Origin: Puccinellia tenuiflora | Taxonomy: Eukaryota; Streptophyta; Magnoliopsida; Poales; Poaceae | Direction of reading: 5' to 3' | DNA: 64,000 nt | Assembly: GCA_012064385.1 (NCBI GenBank) | Contig: QRDG01000402.1 | Coordinates: 443,335 to 507,334 of the forward strand | Shown: positions 21,990 through 31,284 of the stretch, piece by piece | Layout of the letters: each line of letters opens with the position of its first letter | Position numbering within the stretch: position 1 is the first letter of the stretch | Program-made: the position numbers and the translations under genes | The notes under the pieces: generated by a model | Told to the model about the DNA's origin: nothing | Databases searched by the model: none | Seen by the model: only the letters and a program-made list of their open reading frames with translations

Positions 21990-23190
21990 TGCGGCAGGGT
22001 AGTACAAAGGGACAATATTTTAAACTTCACATTTCTGTTCCGTCCATCACTACTTGTTCATCTAGTCTGGTACTACAATGCTTGGAACTCCTTTCGCTCT
22101 ATCCTTTGATTCTTCATAGGTTTTACGTTGTTCCATCCTTACCTAGCTCTTGTTCTTCTTGTTTTAACTGCCTATTTCTTCGAATATTATCCCTTCGTTC
22201 TCTTGCACTTGTTCCATTTTACACTTGGTCTTTCTTCTTGTAGAGACCATACAATTTTGTTCCAATTAAAGCTGATATTTGTACCATGGGAACTAATTTT
22301 TGTTTCAGATGGTTCAAATATTTTTCTACTAGTCGTGATTTGTCTTTGGAGCGCTAAACCTTTGTTTCGCGGTTCTGACTGAAGATGTGGTTTGTTCTAC
22401 CGGCAATTGTTTCCCTCACATATTCGTGATTTGTTCTATGGGTGCGGAAATTTTGTTCCACCATGCATAAATTTTGTTACGCTACCCATGATTTTCTTTC
22501 TCCAAAAGTATATTTTTTTTTCACTTGTAGTTGTGATCAGTTCCACGCGTGTTAAATTTTTGTTCCACTTTGTCCAATTTTTTTCTGCATATTAGTTGTT
22601 ATCACTTGGTCTAAATTTTTTTCCACATGCTATCGTGATTTCTTCCATGTGCGCTAAATATTGTTTTACTTGATCCATAATTTGTTCCGCTTTGTTCAGC
22701 TGCTAATATATTTGTTCTATTTATAGTCCTGATTTATTTCATGGACGTTAAAATGTTGTTCCGCTTGGTCCAATTTGTTCTTTCGCCTGCAATATTAGAA
22801 ATTTGTTCCACAACCGTTTAACTTTTTCCTTTTTTTGCACTTGGTAAACAATGTTGTTCCTCAGTGAATTATTCCTTGGTAGTTAAAATTTTGTTTCACT
22901 TGGTCGAAAACTTTGTTCTGCTTATAGATGTGATATGTTCCTCAAGCACTAATTTTTTCCACTAGCTCCAAATTTTGTTCTCCTTTTAGCCATGATCTGT
23001 TCCAAAAGGGATTAAAATTTGTTCTGCTTGTTTCAAATCTTGTTCCACTTCTAGTCACGACTTGTTCTGCGGGTGCTAAAAATTTATTGCACTTAGTCCG
23101 AAAAAATATACTTTTAGTAGTCGTGATCTGCTACTTGAGTGCTAATTTTTCCCACTTATTACAAGATTTTTTTTCTGTCTATAACTTTTT
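21990..23190. repeat. Highly diverged T-rich tandem array
   Basis: Words such as TTGTTCCACTTGGTCC, GTCGTGATTTGTTC, TTGTTCTGCTTGTAG and GTGCTAAAATTTTGTT recur through 1.2 kb at irregular spacing of roughly 60-90 bp. This is consistent with an old minisatellite built from a unit of that size. The plus strand is strongly T-rich, which produces spurious hydrophobic frames. No transposon ends were identified. Confidence 0.6.
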
Positions 23191-23591
23191 GTGTCATAAA
23201 CAGGAATATGCTTTTTTTTTCTGTAAAGAGACTGGGTCGGTTGGAAAATAAATTTAACAATCGTTTGACTTTGTGCGGAAGTCGTAAAAAAATGTGCATG
23301 ATTCATTTATTTTGGACGTTAATTAACACATGCATATGGTGTTTTGTGCTTTGTTTAGTATAGTTAAAGGGAGGAAAAAAAACATGATGTGCGTTTTTTA
23401 TTTTTTGAGAATCGAAGAAAAATGATGTGCATGCATTCGAGACGTGAACCTACCGAGCTGGCACCAAATTTAAATGGGCCCTGCACCTTCTCGGCCCAAC
23501 CGAACTATCCGATCCTGGGGCAGGAGATCGCTCGGGCCGTGGTGAGGAGAACCCATCCTTTTCTAGTCCCCGCTCAGAACATACTAGTCAG
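23191..23591. other. Intergenic, nothing recognised
   Basis: No ORF, repeat or motif that I can support between the T-rich array and the LINE insertion. Confidence 0.3.
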
Positions 23592-23603
23592 TAGTCACAC
23601 TCG

Positions 23604-24552
23604 TTTTTTTAGATAAAGGGATTTTATTGCTTAAGAGTTTTAACCATTACATCCGGCCTCTGCATAGCTAAGATACACACAGCCACCAGTTCACCAGAAA
23701 CCAATTCCGAACAAAAAGTAAAAGGACGAATTACATATCATAATAAGAAATTGCAGATCTGCCTAAGATGCTGGTAGGTCTATCCGGAGTCTATGTTGCC
23801 ATCCATGCCGGAAGAATAACTCCCTGGCCGCAGCCTCTAGCCTCGACGCCACCTACAAAAATAAGTCTCGGTGCTCCGCACGCTGCAGGGCCGACCATGC
23901 TCGTAGCGTGGCTGTACTCCGATAGATAACCCGCATAACATAAGCATTTTTACCGCTAAAAACCTTGTCATTTTTACATAGCCACAACGACCAAATAACG
24001 GCAATCGCGCCAACCCTACTGAAGAGTTTAAACCTAGGATCCACGCCATTTAACCAGTTGCTAAAAATGTTGGCAACAGTACGCGGTGGATGTAAGGTAG
24101 AACCTATCTGGATCGCTGATCATATAGACCTGGCGAACTCGCACTGGAAGAATAAGTGAGTAATGGTCTCATCATGTTGACAGAAAACACACTTTTTACT
24201 TCCGTGCCAATTACGTTTGGCAAAGTTGTCTTTTGTAACAATTACACCTCGACGAAGGTACCACGCAAACACTTTAGTTTTAAGCGGGATCTTCATCTTC
24301 CAAATTTTATTATTATCCTTGGTATAGACTGGCACTTCGGGTAGAATTAAAGATCTATACATAGAATCAACCGAGAATTTACCATTCTTCATAAGATTCC
24401 AATGAAATTTATCTGGGCTTTTCGACAATTGGACTGAATCCAAACGGATGAGCAAGGCATTCCAGGATGCTTGTCTTATTCTAAGTAAGCTTCTTCTTCT
24501 GATGGGGATGTACCCAACACCTTCGCAATCGTGTCGCTTTTGTTTCATGCAA
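23604..24552 (-). mobile_element. 5'-truncated LINE (L1-type) with target-site duplication
   Basis: The insert is flanked by TAGTCACACTCG at 23592-23603 and 24553-24564, and has a short oligo(A) at its minus-strand 3' end (TTTATCTAAAAAAA). It encodes the C-terminal zinc-binding reverse-transcriptase region of plant L1 elements: SPDKFHWNLMKNGKFSVDSM, KIWKMKIPLKTKVFAWYL, CVFCQHDETITHLFFQCEFA, then, after a frame break, VGAIAVIWSLWLCKNDKVF. The catalytic RT domain and ORF1 are missing, as expected of 5' truncation. The target-site word occurs once more at 24581 next to the right copy. Confidence 0.85.
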
Positions 24553-24798
24553 TAGTCACACTCGTACCTAAAAAGAAAAATAGTCACACTCGTACTTGTC
24601 TCAAAAGAAAAAAGGCAGACTCGTACCAAATTAAGCAATGCAAAATCGGCCAACCTTTGCATTACAACATTGTTAGTATTTTACAGTTGCACAGGACAAG
24701 CGTACTATACGAATACATGAATCCCAAATCCCTTTGCTGTGGGTTGTGACTTGAGCAAAATCAGGCTTCGGGTGAGTTGCGAGCTTTGACCACTCTGC

Positions 24799-26311
24799 AT
24801 TCATATCACGAAATAATACAAAGTTGTTGACCCTTACAAGCACACTGAAACACAACCACAGCGGACCATGAACACCTAGAACACCCTAAGACAACCATAA
24901 CACATGAAGATCTCCGGAGCCCTGTGTCATCATCCCAGAATCTTGAGAGAAGACCCCTGCAGCAGAAAGATCTGCAACCAAGCGCAAGCAGGTCATCATC
25001 TTCAACCACAGTACAATTGCCGCCCCGCTGCTTCCTCCTTCCTTGACACCAACGCCAAGAAGGCATGGACACCAATCCAACACACCTGCAACAGCCGTCG
25101 CCATCTTTGGCTTTGAGTACCGCGAAAAGTGTCCCTTCCGGAAGGAAGAGAACTCGAGTCAACCGACCGGTCCAGCACCGCAGCCGGGCCATTTGCCCGG
25201 GCAAAGCAGGATCTCCCTCCAGCATGAGCGCAGAGGAAGGAGAAGAACAGCAGCAGCAAACCATACCGACAAGGATGAAGAGAGGTCTTCTTCTCCATGC
25301 TTCCATCGCCCATCTGAGGACCCAACCGGCTAGTGCCGATGGACCTCCAGACACCATAGCCCGCGACCTCGACGAGATCCGGGGATCCCCCACCCCGCTG
25401 GCTCCTAGACGAAGGCAAAACCCTCGCCTGACCGCGAACGGAGCCCGGAGAGATTTATTCGGACGCGACACCACCGCAACGGCCTCGGCAGCGTCTCCCA
25501 CAACCCTAACCCTACCACGCACCCGCCTAGCAGACAGACCCGAGGTTCCCCCTCCCTCCCGCCGCCGGAGCGGCCGATGGAGAGAGAGGGAACCGGCGGC
25601 GCCGGCGGCGGCACGCAAGGGATCCCTCGTTCGCCTCCTGGATCGCCTCGTGCGATCCCTTTTTCCGGGAGCGAACTTATTACGTTAACTTTTAACGCAA
25701 GGGAGTCAACCGGAAAAGTGTCCCTTCCGGAAGGAAGAGAACTCGAGTCAACCGACCGGTCCAGCACCGCAGCCGGGCCATTTGCCCGGGCAAAGCAGGA
25801 TCTCCCTCCAGCATGAGCGCAGAGGAAGGAGAAGAACAGCAGCAGCAAACCATACCGACAAGGATGAAGAGAGGTCTTCTTCTCCATGCTTCCATCGCCC
25901 ATCTGAGGACCCAACCGGCTAGTGCCGATGGACCTCCAGACACCATAGCCCGCGACCTCGACGAGATCCGGGGATCCCCCACCCCGCTGGCTCCTAGACG
26001 AAGGCAAAACCCTCGCCTGACCGCGAACGGAGCCCGGAGAGATTTATTCGGACGCGACACCACCGCAACGGCCTCGGCAGCGTCTCCCACAACCCTAACC
26101 CTACCACGCACCCGCCTAGCAGACAGACCCGAGGTTCCCCCTCCCTCCCGCCGCCGGAGCGGCCGACGGAGAGAGAGGGAACCGGCGGCGCCGGCGGCGG
26201 CACGCAAGGGATCCCTCGTTCGCCTCCTGGATCGCCTCGTGCGATCCCTTTTTCCGGGAGCGAACTTATTACGTTAACTTTTAACGCAAGGGATCCCTCG
26301 TTCGCCTCCTG
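24799..26311 (-). mobile_element. GC-rich LINE-like insertion with tandemly duplicated 5' unit
   Basis: It is flanked by GACCACTCTGC at 24788-24798 and 26312-26322. Read on the minus strand, it begins with two head-to-tail units of 589 bp (see the repeat entry), continues through a GC-rich segment, and ends in TTGTATTATTTCGTG then ATATGAAT, like a LINE 3' end. Long open frames on both strands (up to 270 residues) contain no domain that I know. Its composition resembles the insertion at 1174-2596, which suggests the same class of non-autonomous element. Confidence 0.6.
25124..26290 (-). repeat. 589-bp direct tandem duplication
   Basis: The word GAAAAGTGTCCCTTCC starts at 25124 and again at 25713, and the units that follow are nearly identical. 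I found one clear substitution (GGCCGATGGAG against GGCCGACGGAG). Both units end in AACTTATTACGTTAAC and TTTTAACGCAAGGGA. The high identity means the duplication is recent or was created during insertion. Confidence 0.92.
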
Positions 26312-26322
26312 GACCACTCTGC

Positions 26323-26509
26323 TTTTACTACTAGTTAACTAACCAGCTCTGATCAAGCACACGGAGGCAAGTGCAAAAAGGCATCCACGAGAGACTAAGA
26401 TTCTACGGAAATAATCACTTAGATTGCACTCCTCCTTAACTTGGTTAATCGATCAGACCGGGCCGCGAAATCCAAGAACAGACAGATAACTGCATCGTGC
26501 AAACCTGTT

Positions 26510-26546
<37 letters not shown>

Positions 26547-26975
26547 GCATCGTGCAAGCGCATGGAACTAGTTGGCGACAACTCCACGCATGAACATATG
26601 GCTTGACTTCATGGCACCAGCTTGATCGGCTAATTAACTAGTTTATGTATTGACCTGGATTTGGCCCCAATTCAGATAAGGATCAGGGATATTAAGTCAG
26701 TACTAGCGCCGCTGCTGTAATTAAGAGTGAGTGATCACTTGATTAGGACGCACTCATGTTGTCAGCAGGTGTGGGGATCGATAAGAGAGTAGCACGCAAT
26801 GGTTTGTTTCTGATTAATTAACTAGGCAAGCTGGCTGAACCGCTGAAGCTTGCACGACTTGATCAGCGGCTGACGAGTATTGAATTCTCCTAAATCTATA
26901 TCAGCGAAAAAGACTATCCACCGAGCACAAGGCTATTGTTTAATGGCAACATATCGTGTGCATCTGACGGAGTTA
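26323..26975. other. Intergenic sequence with a poly(A) insertion
   Basis: There is no gene. The region contains a 34-base A run at 26511-26544 bracketed by a direct repeat, ACTGCATCGTGCAA (26489-26502 and again from 26544). The insert is only ACCTGTTC plus the A run, consistent with an extremely 5'-truncated retrotransposition event. Confidence 0.65.
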
Positions 26976-27478
26976 GAGCATCTCTAGCAGAACCCGCAAA
27001 ACGGTCAAACCCGCATAATAAACCGCCCGATGCGGATTGAAAACCGCAAAACGACGGAGCACAGAATCCGTAAATTTACCCAACCCGCAAAAGATTTTGC
27101 AGGGCCCCGTGAATCCCCGCCTCGGAACGGCTTTTTCGCGGATTTCGGCGCCGAATCTAGGGCCCCTGCATTGGTCAAAACGGTTGGCGGGTGGGAGTTT
27201 TCACCACGTGTTCTTCCTCTCTTCTTCCCCATCTCGCCGCCGCCGCCAGCGCCGCTGCCTACGAATCCCTCCCTTTCCCGGCCGCATCTGACGGCGCCCC
27301 GCCGCACGCGAGCTGCCCCGGCCGCGGAGGTCCCCTTCCGCCGGTTTCCCCTAGCCGCGTCCGCGGAGAACGGAAATCTGCGCCGCCGCCGCCGATCTGC
27401 CGGTGAGTCTAATTCCGCTCGATTTCGCTTCGATTTCGGCCGTAATAGTAGGTACTGAGTATGGCTTGCCCATTTCAG

Positions 27479-28777
27479 ATGGAGTTGAGCCCGGAGGAAG
27501 AGCTCGTGCTCTCCGATTCGTCCTCCTCCGACGACTCCGATGTGGAGGCGCTGTTCGCAAGCCGGCGGCAGCAAATGGTGGTCGCCGTCCTCGCCGTCAA
27601 GGAGTTTGAGGACCGGTATGCAAAGCGGCGGCAAGGATCCAAGGTTGGCCGGCTTTGCATACCGCGCAACCGCTTCTACGGCAACGAGCTTCTCATGCGC
27701 GATTACTTCGCCGAAATCCCGACGTACCCGGCTCACATCTTCCGAAGAAGGTACCGTATGCGCCGCTCTCTTTTCGTGAAGATAGTAGAAGCTTGCGAGG
27801 CGAAGTGTCGGTACTTTACCCGTCGCCGGAATGCCGCTGGTTTGATGGGTTTCAGCGCGTACCAGAAGATCTCCGCCGCAATGAGAGTCATTGCCTATGG
27901 CGTCCCGGCTGACTATGCCGACGAGTATCTTCGTATTGGCGAAGATACTATGATCGAGTCCGTTCGTCTGTTTGCTAAAACAATTATCAAACTCTACGGA
28001 AAGATTTATCTTCGGGCACCAAACGAAGAAGATACCGTGAGGCTCATGGCGATGAATGAGCCGCGAGGTTGGCCGGGCATGCTAGGTAGTATTGACTGTA
28101 TGCATTGGACTTGGAAGAACTGCCCAAAGGCATGGCATGGACAGTATTGTGGCAGGGGAGGCGATGCAACAATTGTGCTTGAGGCCGTTGCGTCCGAGGA
28201 TCTATGGATTTGGCATTGCTTTTTTGGTTTGCCGGGCACATGTAATGATATCAATGTGTTGCAAAGGTCTCATCTTCTTCGTAGGCTAGCAAGTGGAGAT
28301 GCTCCGGCTTGTAACTTCACGGTTAATGGGCATGAGTACACAAAGGGTTACTATCTTGCCGATGGTATTTACCCACCTTGGACTACATTTGTGAAGACCA
28401 TCTCAAATCCTAGAGGCGAGAAGCAAGCTGAATTTGCAAAGGCTCAAGAGGCATGCCGAAAGGATATAGAGAGGGCATTTGGTGTCTTGCAATCTAGGTT
28501 TGCCATAGTTCGAGGACCAGCTCGTTTTGGGGACAAGAAAACTCTCAAAAACATCATGACTTGTTGTGTGATTCTTCACAACATGATCATAGAGGATGAA
28601 AGGGGCTTGGACTTAGAGTTGTCCTATGACAATGTTGGTAGCCGTGTGAAGCCAGCTAGAAACCCAGACCGCGTCGAAGCTTTTCTGCAGACTTACCGTG
28701 AGATAGAGGACAAGGACGAACACAACCAGCTACAGCTAGACCTGGTTGAACACATCTGGCAGCTGCATGGGCAGTAG
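27479..28777 (+). CDS. Harbinger transposase with intact DDE residues
   Basis: The ORF encodes 432 residues. ATG 27479 follows an acceptor-like CCCATTTCAG, with a matching donor at CTGCCG|GTGAGT near 27401, so a short 5' UTR intron is likely. An in-frame ATG at 27461 lies inside that intron. The N-terminus is acidic (MELSPEEELVLSDSSSSDDS). The helical region reads RRYRMRRSLFVKIVEACE and the core reads MLGSIDCMHWTWKNCP (first Asp, residue 206), LPGTCNDINVLQRS (second Asp) and KDIERAFGVLQSRFAIVRGP (Glu). CVILHNMIIEDERG and a C-terminal helix follow. All catalytic positions and the full length are kept, and the flanking ends are perfect, so the protein may be active. PIF/Harbinger transposition generally needs a Myb-like partner, which is not encoded here. 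Confidence 0.93.
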   Translation: MELSPEEELVLSDSSSSDDSDVEALFASRRQQMVVAVLAVKEFEDRYAKRRQGSKVGRLCIPRNRFYGNELLMRDYFAEIPTYPAHIFRRRYRMRRSLFVKIVEACEAKCRYFTRRRNAAGLMGFSAYQKISAAMRVIAYGVPADYADEYLRIGEDTMIESVRLFAKTIIKLYGKIYLRAPNEEDTVRLMAMNEPRGWPGMLGSIDCMHWTWKNCPKAWHGQYCGRGGDATIVLEAVASEDLWIWHCFFGLPGTCNDINVLQRSHLLRRLASGDAPACNFTVNGHEYTKGYYLADGIYPPWTTFVKTISNPRGEKQAEFAKAQEACRKDIERAFGVLQSRFAIVRGPARFGDKKTLKNIMTCCVILHNMIIEDERGLDLELSYDNVGSRVKPARNPDRVEAFLQTYREIEDKDEHNQLQLDLVEHIWQLHGQ

Positions 28778-29016
28778 CTATTTTTTAGTTCATTTGAGCC
28801 ATGTTTGATTCAAACAAAATTGTTATTCTACAACATATTGTATTGAATTATTGTTCAATTAGTGTGATTCAAACTTTTATTGTATTAAACTATTTGTGAG
28901 GATTCATAATATCCTACTATTGTAATATGAATCTTTATAATTTAGGTCTAATTTATTTATCATTCCATTTTTATGATATTCATGCCTATCTTGCTGTTTT
29001 GCAAATGCAGTTTCTG

Positions 29017-29116
29017 AACGCCGCGCGGCGGAGCAGAACCCGCAAAGCAGAACCGCAAAACAGAATATTCTGTTTTGCGATTCTGCTTTGCGGGTTCTGC
29101 TCCGCCGCGCGGCGTT
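29017..29116. repeat. Near-perfect 100-bp palindrome built from transposon-end motifs
   Basis: The left arm AACGCCGCGCGGCGGAGCAG continues AACCCGCAAAGCAGAACCGC and AAAACAGAA; the right arm is its reverse complement with one mismatch and a very short centre near 29066. It lies about 80 bp inside the 3' end of the Harbinger element and contains the terminal-repeat core AGCAGAACCCGCAAA in both orientations. Confidence 0.9.
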
Positions 29117-29384
29117 TCGAGCCAAAAAACGCGAGTTGCGCGAACTGCAAAACTGTTTTGCGGGTTCGTGTTTTGCGGGTTCTGCTAGAGATGCTCTTAT
29201 GTATCCATGCATCCGTCCGTTTTGGACCATCTGATCTAAATCTGATGGGCATCATCAAAACCCTGATTAATTGCATTTACACGCCCGCCTGGACACGTAA
29301 GTCATAATTTTGCTGTAAACCCCTTTTGTGTATTCTCCCATGATAGATCGAAGGCGTCGAACAGATGAGGTTGTGCATTGGCGA

Positions 29385-29998
29385 GGACTCTGAAACGCGG
29401 CGGTCGGCGTGTGGTCACAAACGTGGAGTTCCTATGAAATTCGGCGACACAACGCAGCGGCCACCGACGTCATCACAACCCGTCAGGAACTGGCGGAGAC
29501 CCGCACAGCGACGGCCGATGGCGGCGGTGAACACACAACGCGGCAGCGGCCAGCGGCGATCACCAACAGCTCTACAAAGACTCGTAACATGCATGCAACT
29601 GCATGGGCTATCGAGAGCTAATCAGACCCAGAATAAGTTACAGGGTGATTTACACTCTTGTACTCAATTGCATCGGTTAGCAGTCAGAGTCATGCATGTT
29701 CAGGAAACCTGTGTGGATTCCATTGGTGGTGGTACGTTGTGCTATTGTAACGGGCATTGTATACGTGAGATATAATTCGTCGTCAGGCTGTCCCTCGGAA
29801 CCAGAGATGAAGCCGCTGTTGTCTACAAGACGAATCTGGATGGCTATGGCTTGTGAGACGATTGTGGCGTCTAAGTTAGAATCACAGGCGGCGCCCGCCG
29901 CTGTGTGGTTGCCTCCGACGGCCACCGCTTTGAGTCGTCGAAACCTGCAGGGTCTCCCACGTTTGTGATCGCACGCCGGCCGCCGCATTTTGTAGTTG
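29385..29998. repeat. Inverted-repeat element, possibly a MULE-type MITE
   Basis: The arm at about 29385-29475 (GCGGCGGTCGGCGTG, GTCACAAACGTGGAG) pairs with the arm at about 29915-29998 (reverse complement GCGGCGGCCGGCGTGCG, ATCACAAACGTGGGAG), at roughly 75-80 percent identity by eye. The spacer of about 440 bp carries short frames with no recognised domain. No clean target duplication was found. A decayed foldback transposon is the simplest reading. Confidence 0.5.
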
Positions 29999-30171
29999 TC
30001 ATCGGCCGGCACACGCGGATCGCGATTGGCGACGGCTTAAATCTAGGAAGGGAGAATACACAGAAGGAGGTTCAGTGCAAAATCCCATTGACTTGGTTGT
30101 CCAGGCGAGGGTGTAAAAGCAAATTAATCATGATTTTGATGCTGCCCGCCCGATTTAAATCACGTAGTTCA

Positions 30172-30385
30172 GGAAGGGGAGGCAGGGGAGGCGCCGAGGA
30201 CGAGCTCGCCGCTGACGGCGGCGTCGTCGTCGAAGCGGCGGGAGAGGAGGCAGTAGGAGAACTTGTTCACCCCGAGCTGCGCGGGCACGGAGGGCGCGTT
30301 GCGGCCGAACCCGGCGAGCCCCGTGGGCGGCTGGTGGACGGACGCGAGGCTGCATCCGACGGCGAAGCCCCTCTTTGCGGCAAAA
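30172..30385 (-). pseudogene. Fragment of a nepenthesin-like aspartyl protease gene
   Basis: The minus-strand frame reads GFAVGCSLASVHQPPTGLAG, FGRNAPSVPAQLGVNKFSYC and LLSRRFDDDAAVSGELVLG. This matches the N-terminal lobe (TAXi_N type) of secreted plant aspartyl proteases around the GFGRGxxSLPxQL block. Both catalytic Asp-Thr-Gly motifs are missing and the frame leaves the homology abruptly at each side. It is a captured or decayed gene piece, not a gene. Confidence 0.65.
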
Positions 30386-31284
30386 AGAAAGGGAGACAAG
30401 GACCGTCCAATAGAAATCAAGTAAATCAACTGAAGGCAACAACTATAACTGTTCTCCGCAGTTTAATTGTCAGTGTACATTCCACAAAAATCTGTTGAGG
30501 CACGAAATATGAGACTATGTTTTCGGTTAGGAACTGTTTCAAAAGAAGAGAAAACGCCATGTCAAAAGTAAAGGTACTGGTAATAGGTAATATAGGTGGT
30601 GTACTTAACATGCAATCGTGCACAGAGTGGAGCGGCTCATGTGCTGAGTACCCTTAATGATAACATCCGGAGCAGGAACTATCAATAAAAAAAAATTGGT
30701 ACAACCATCGGTGCTGTTACTGCTTGGCCAGTAAAATAATCACATAATAAACCTAACAATTGGGATAAGATGGGGAAAATTGGAAGAGAACTACTAGCAT
30801 GCTCAACGGCGCGCGGCGCAAGCAAAAGGAGGAACAGGGGAACTGCGGCTGAAACAAAGAAAGTTCGTTGAGTAGAGGGGTACCGAGACCGAGACCGCGC
30901 CTGCAACTGCCGGCTGCTTGATTCGCCCTCGCCCACGCCGCCGATGAGGAGGAATTAGGCGGGGCCGTGTTTTGTGTTTGGGTGGAGGCGGCCGGAAATC
31001 AGCGCGCGCAACCCTAGTAGCAGTGGAAAAAAAAGAACTGAAGAGAACTCTTGCTGACGTGTGACTCCCAGGAGCGCGGCCCCACGAGCCGGAAGAGTGG
31101 CCCCCACCTGTCAGTTCCGTCCCCGCAGGTCTGGCGACTTTGCTTGCCCGGCGAATTAAACGGACCCGAGCTGTTTATTCTGAAATCCATACTCCACCAA
31201 GCGGATTCTCTCCTCTTCTCTTCTCTCTGGGGATTTCGGCCAAAGAGGGATCGAGACCCCCCCTGCCTGCGCCGATCAACCGCG
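30386..31284. other. Upstream region of ATG101, with a possible divergent transcript
   Basis: GC-rich toward 30850-31284, as expected for the ATG101 promoter and leader. No TATA box is obvious. On the minus strand an ATG at 30934-30936 opens an 84-residue frame with a hydrophobic stretch (FFVSAAVPLFLLLLAP), and a donor-like GGTACC lies inside it. It could be the first exon of a divergent gene or chance; I recognise no product. Confidence 0.3.

Larger units (their letters stand above)
26976..29196 (+). mobile_element. Complete PIF/Harbinger DNA transposon
   Basis: A 2221-bp element with perfect terminal inverted repeats (GAGCATCTCTAGCAGAACCC and onward through GCAAAA) and TTA duplications at 26973-26975 and 29197-29199. 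It carries one transposase gene (27479-28777) on the plus strand. Copies of the end motif, AACCCGCAAAA or AACCGCAAAA, recur inside both ends (about 27004-27090 and 29035-29180), probably as protein-binding sites. No second ORF for the Myb-like partner of PIF/Harbinger systems is found inside the ends. Confidence 0.93.

Noticed and set aside
24806..26317. Frames of 200-270 residues in the duplicated GC-rich element
   Set aside because: No domain was recognised, they overlap on both strands, and they follow the 589-bp duplication; treated as retroelement leader sequence.
27461..27478. Upstream ATG at 27461 as the start of the intact Harbinger transposase
   Set aside because: It lies within a pyrimidine-rich acceptor (CCCATTTCAG) immediately before the ATG at 27479, so it is probably intronic.
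30682..30936. An 84-residue minus-strand frame with a hydrophobic stretch upstream of ATG101
   Set aside because: No homologue was recognised, and possible splice sites interrupt it; it is mentioned only as a possible divergent transcript.
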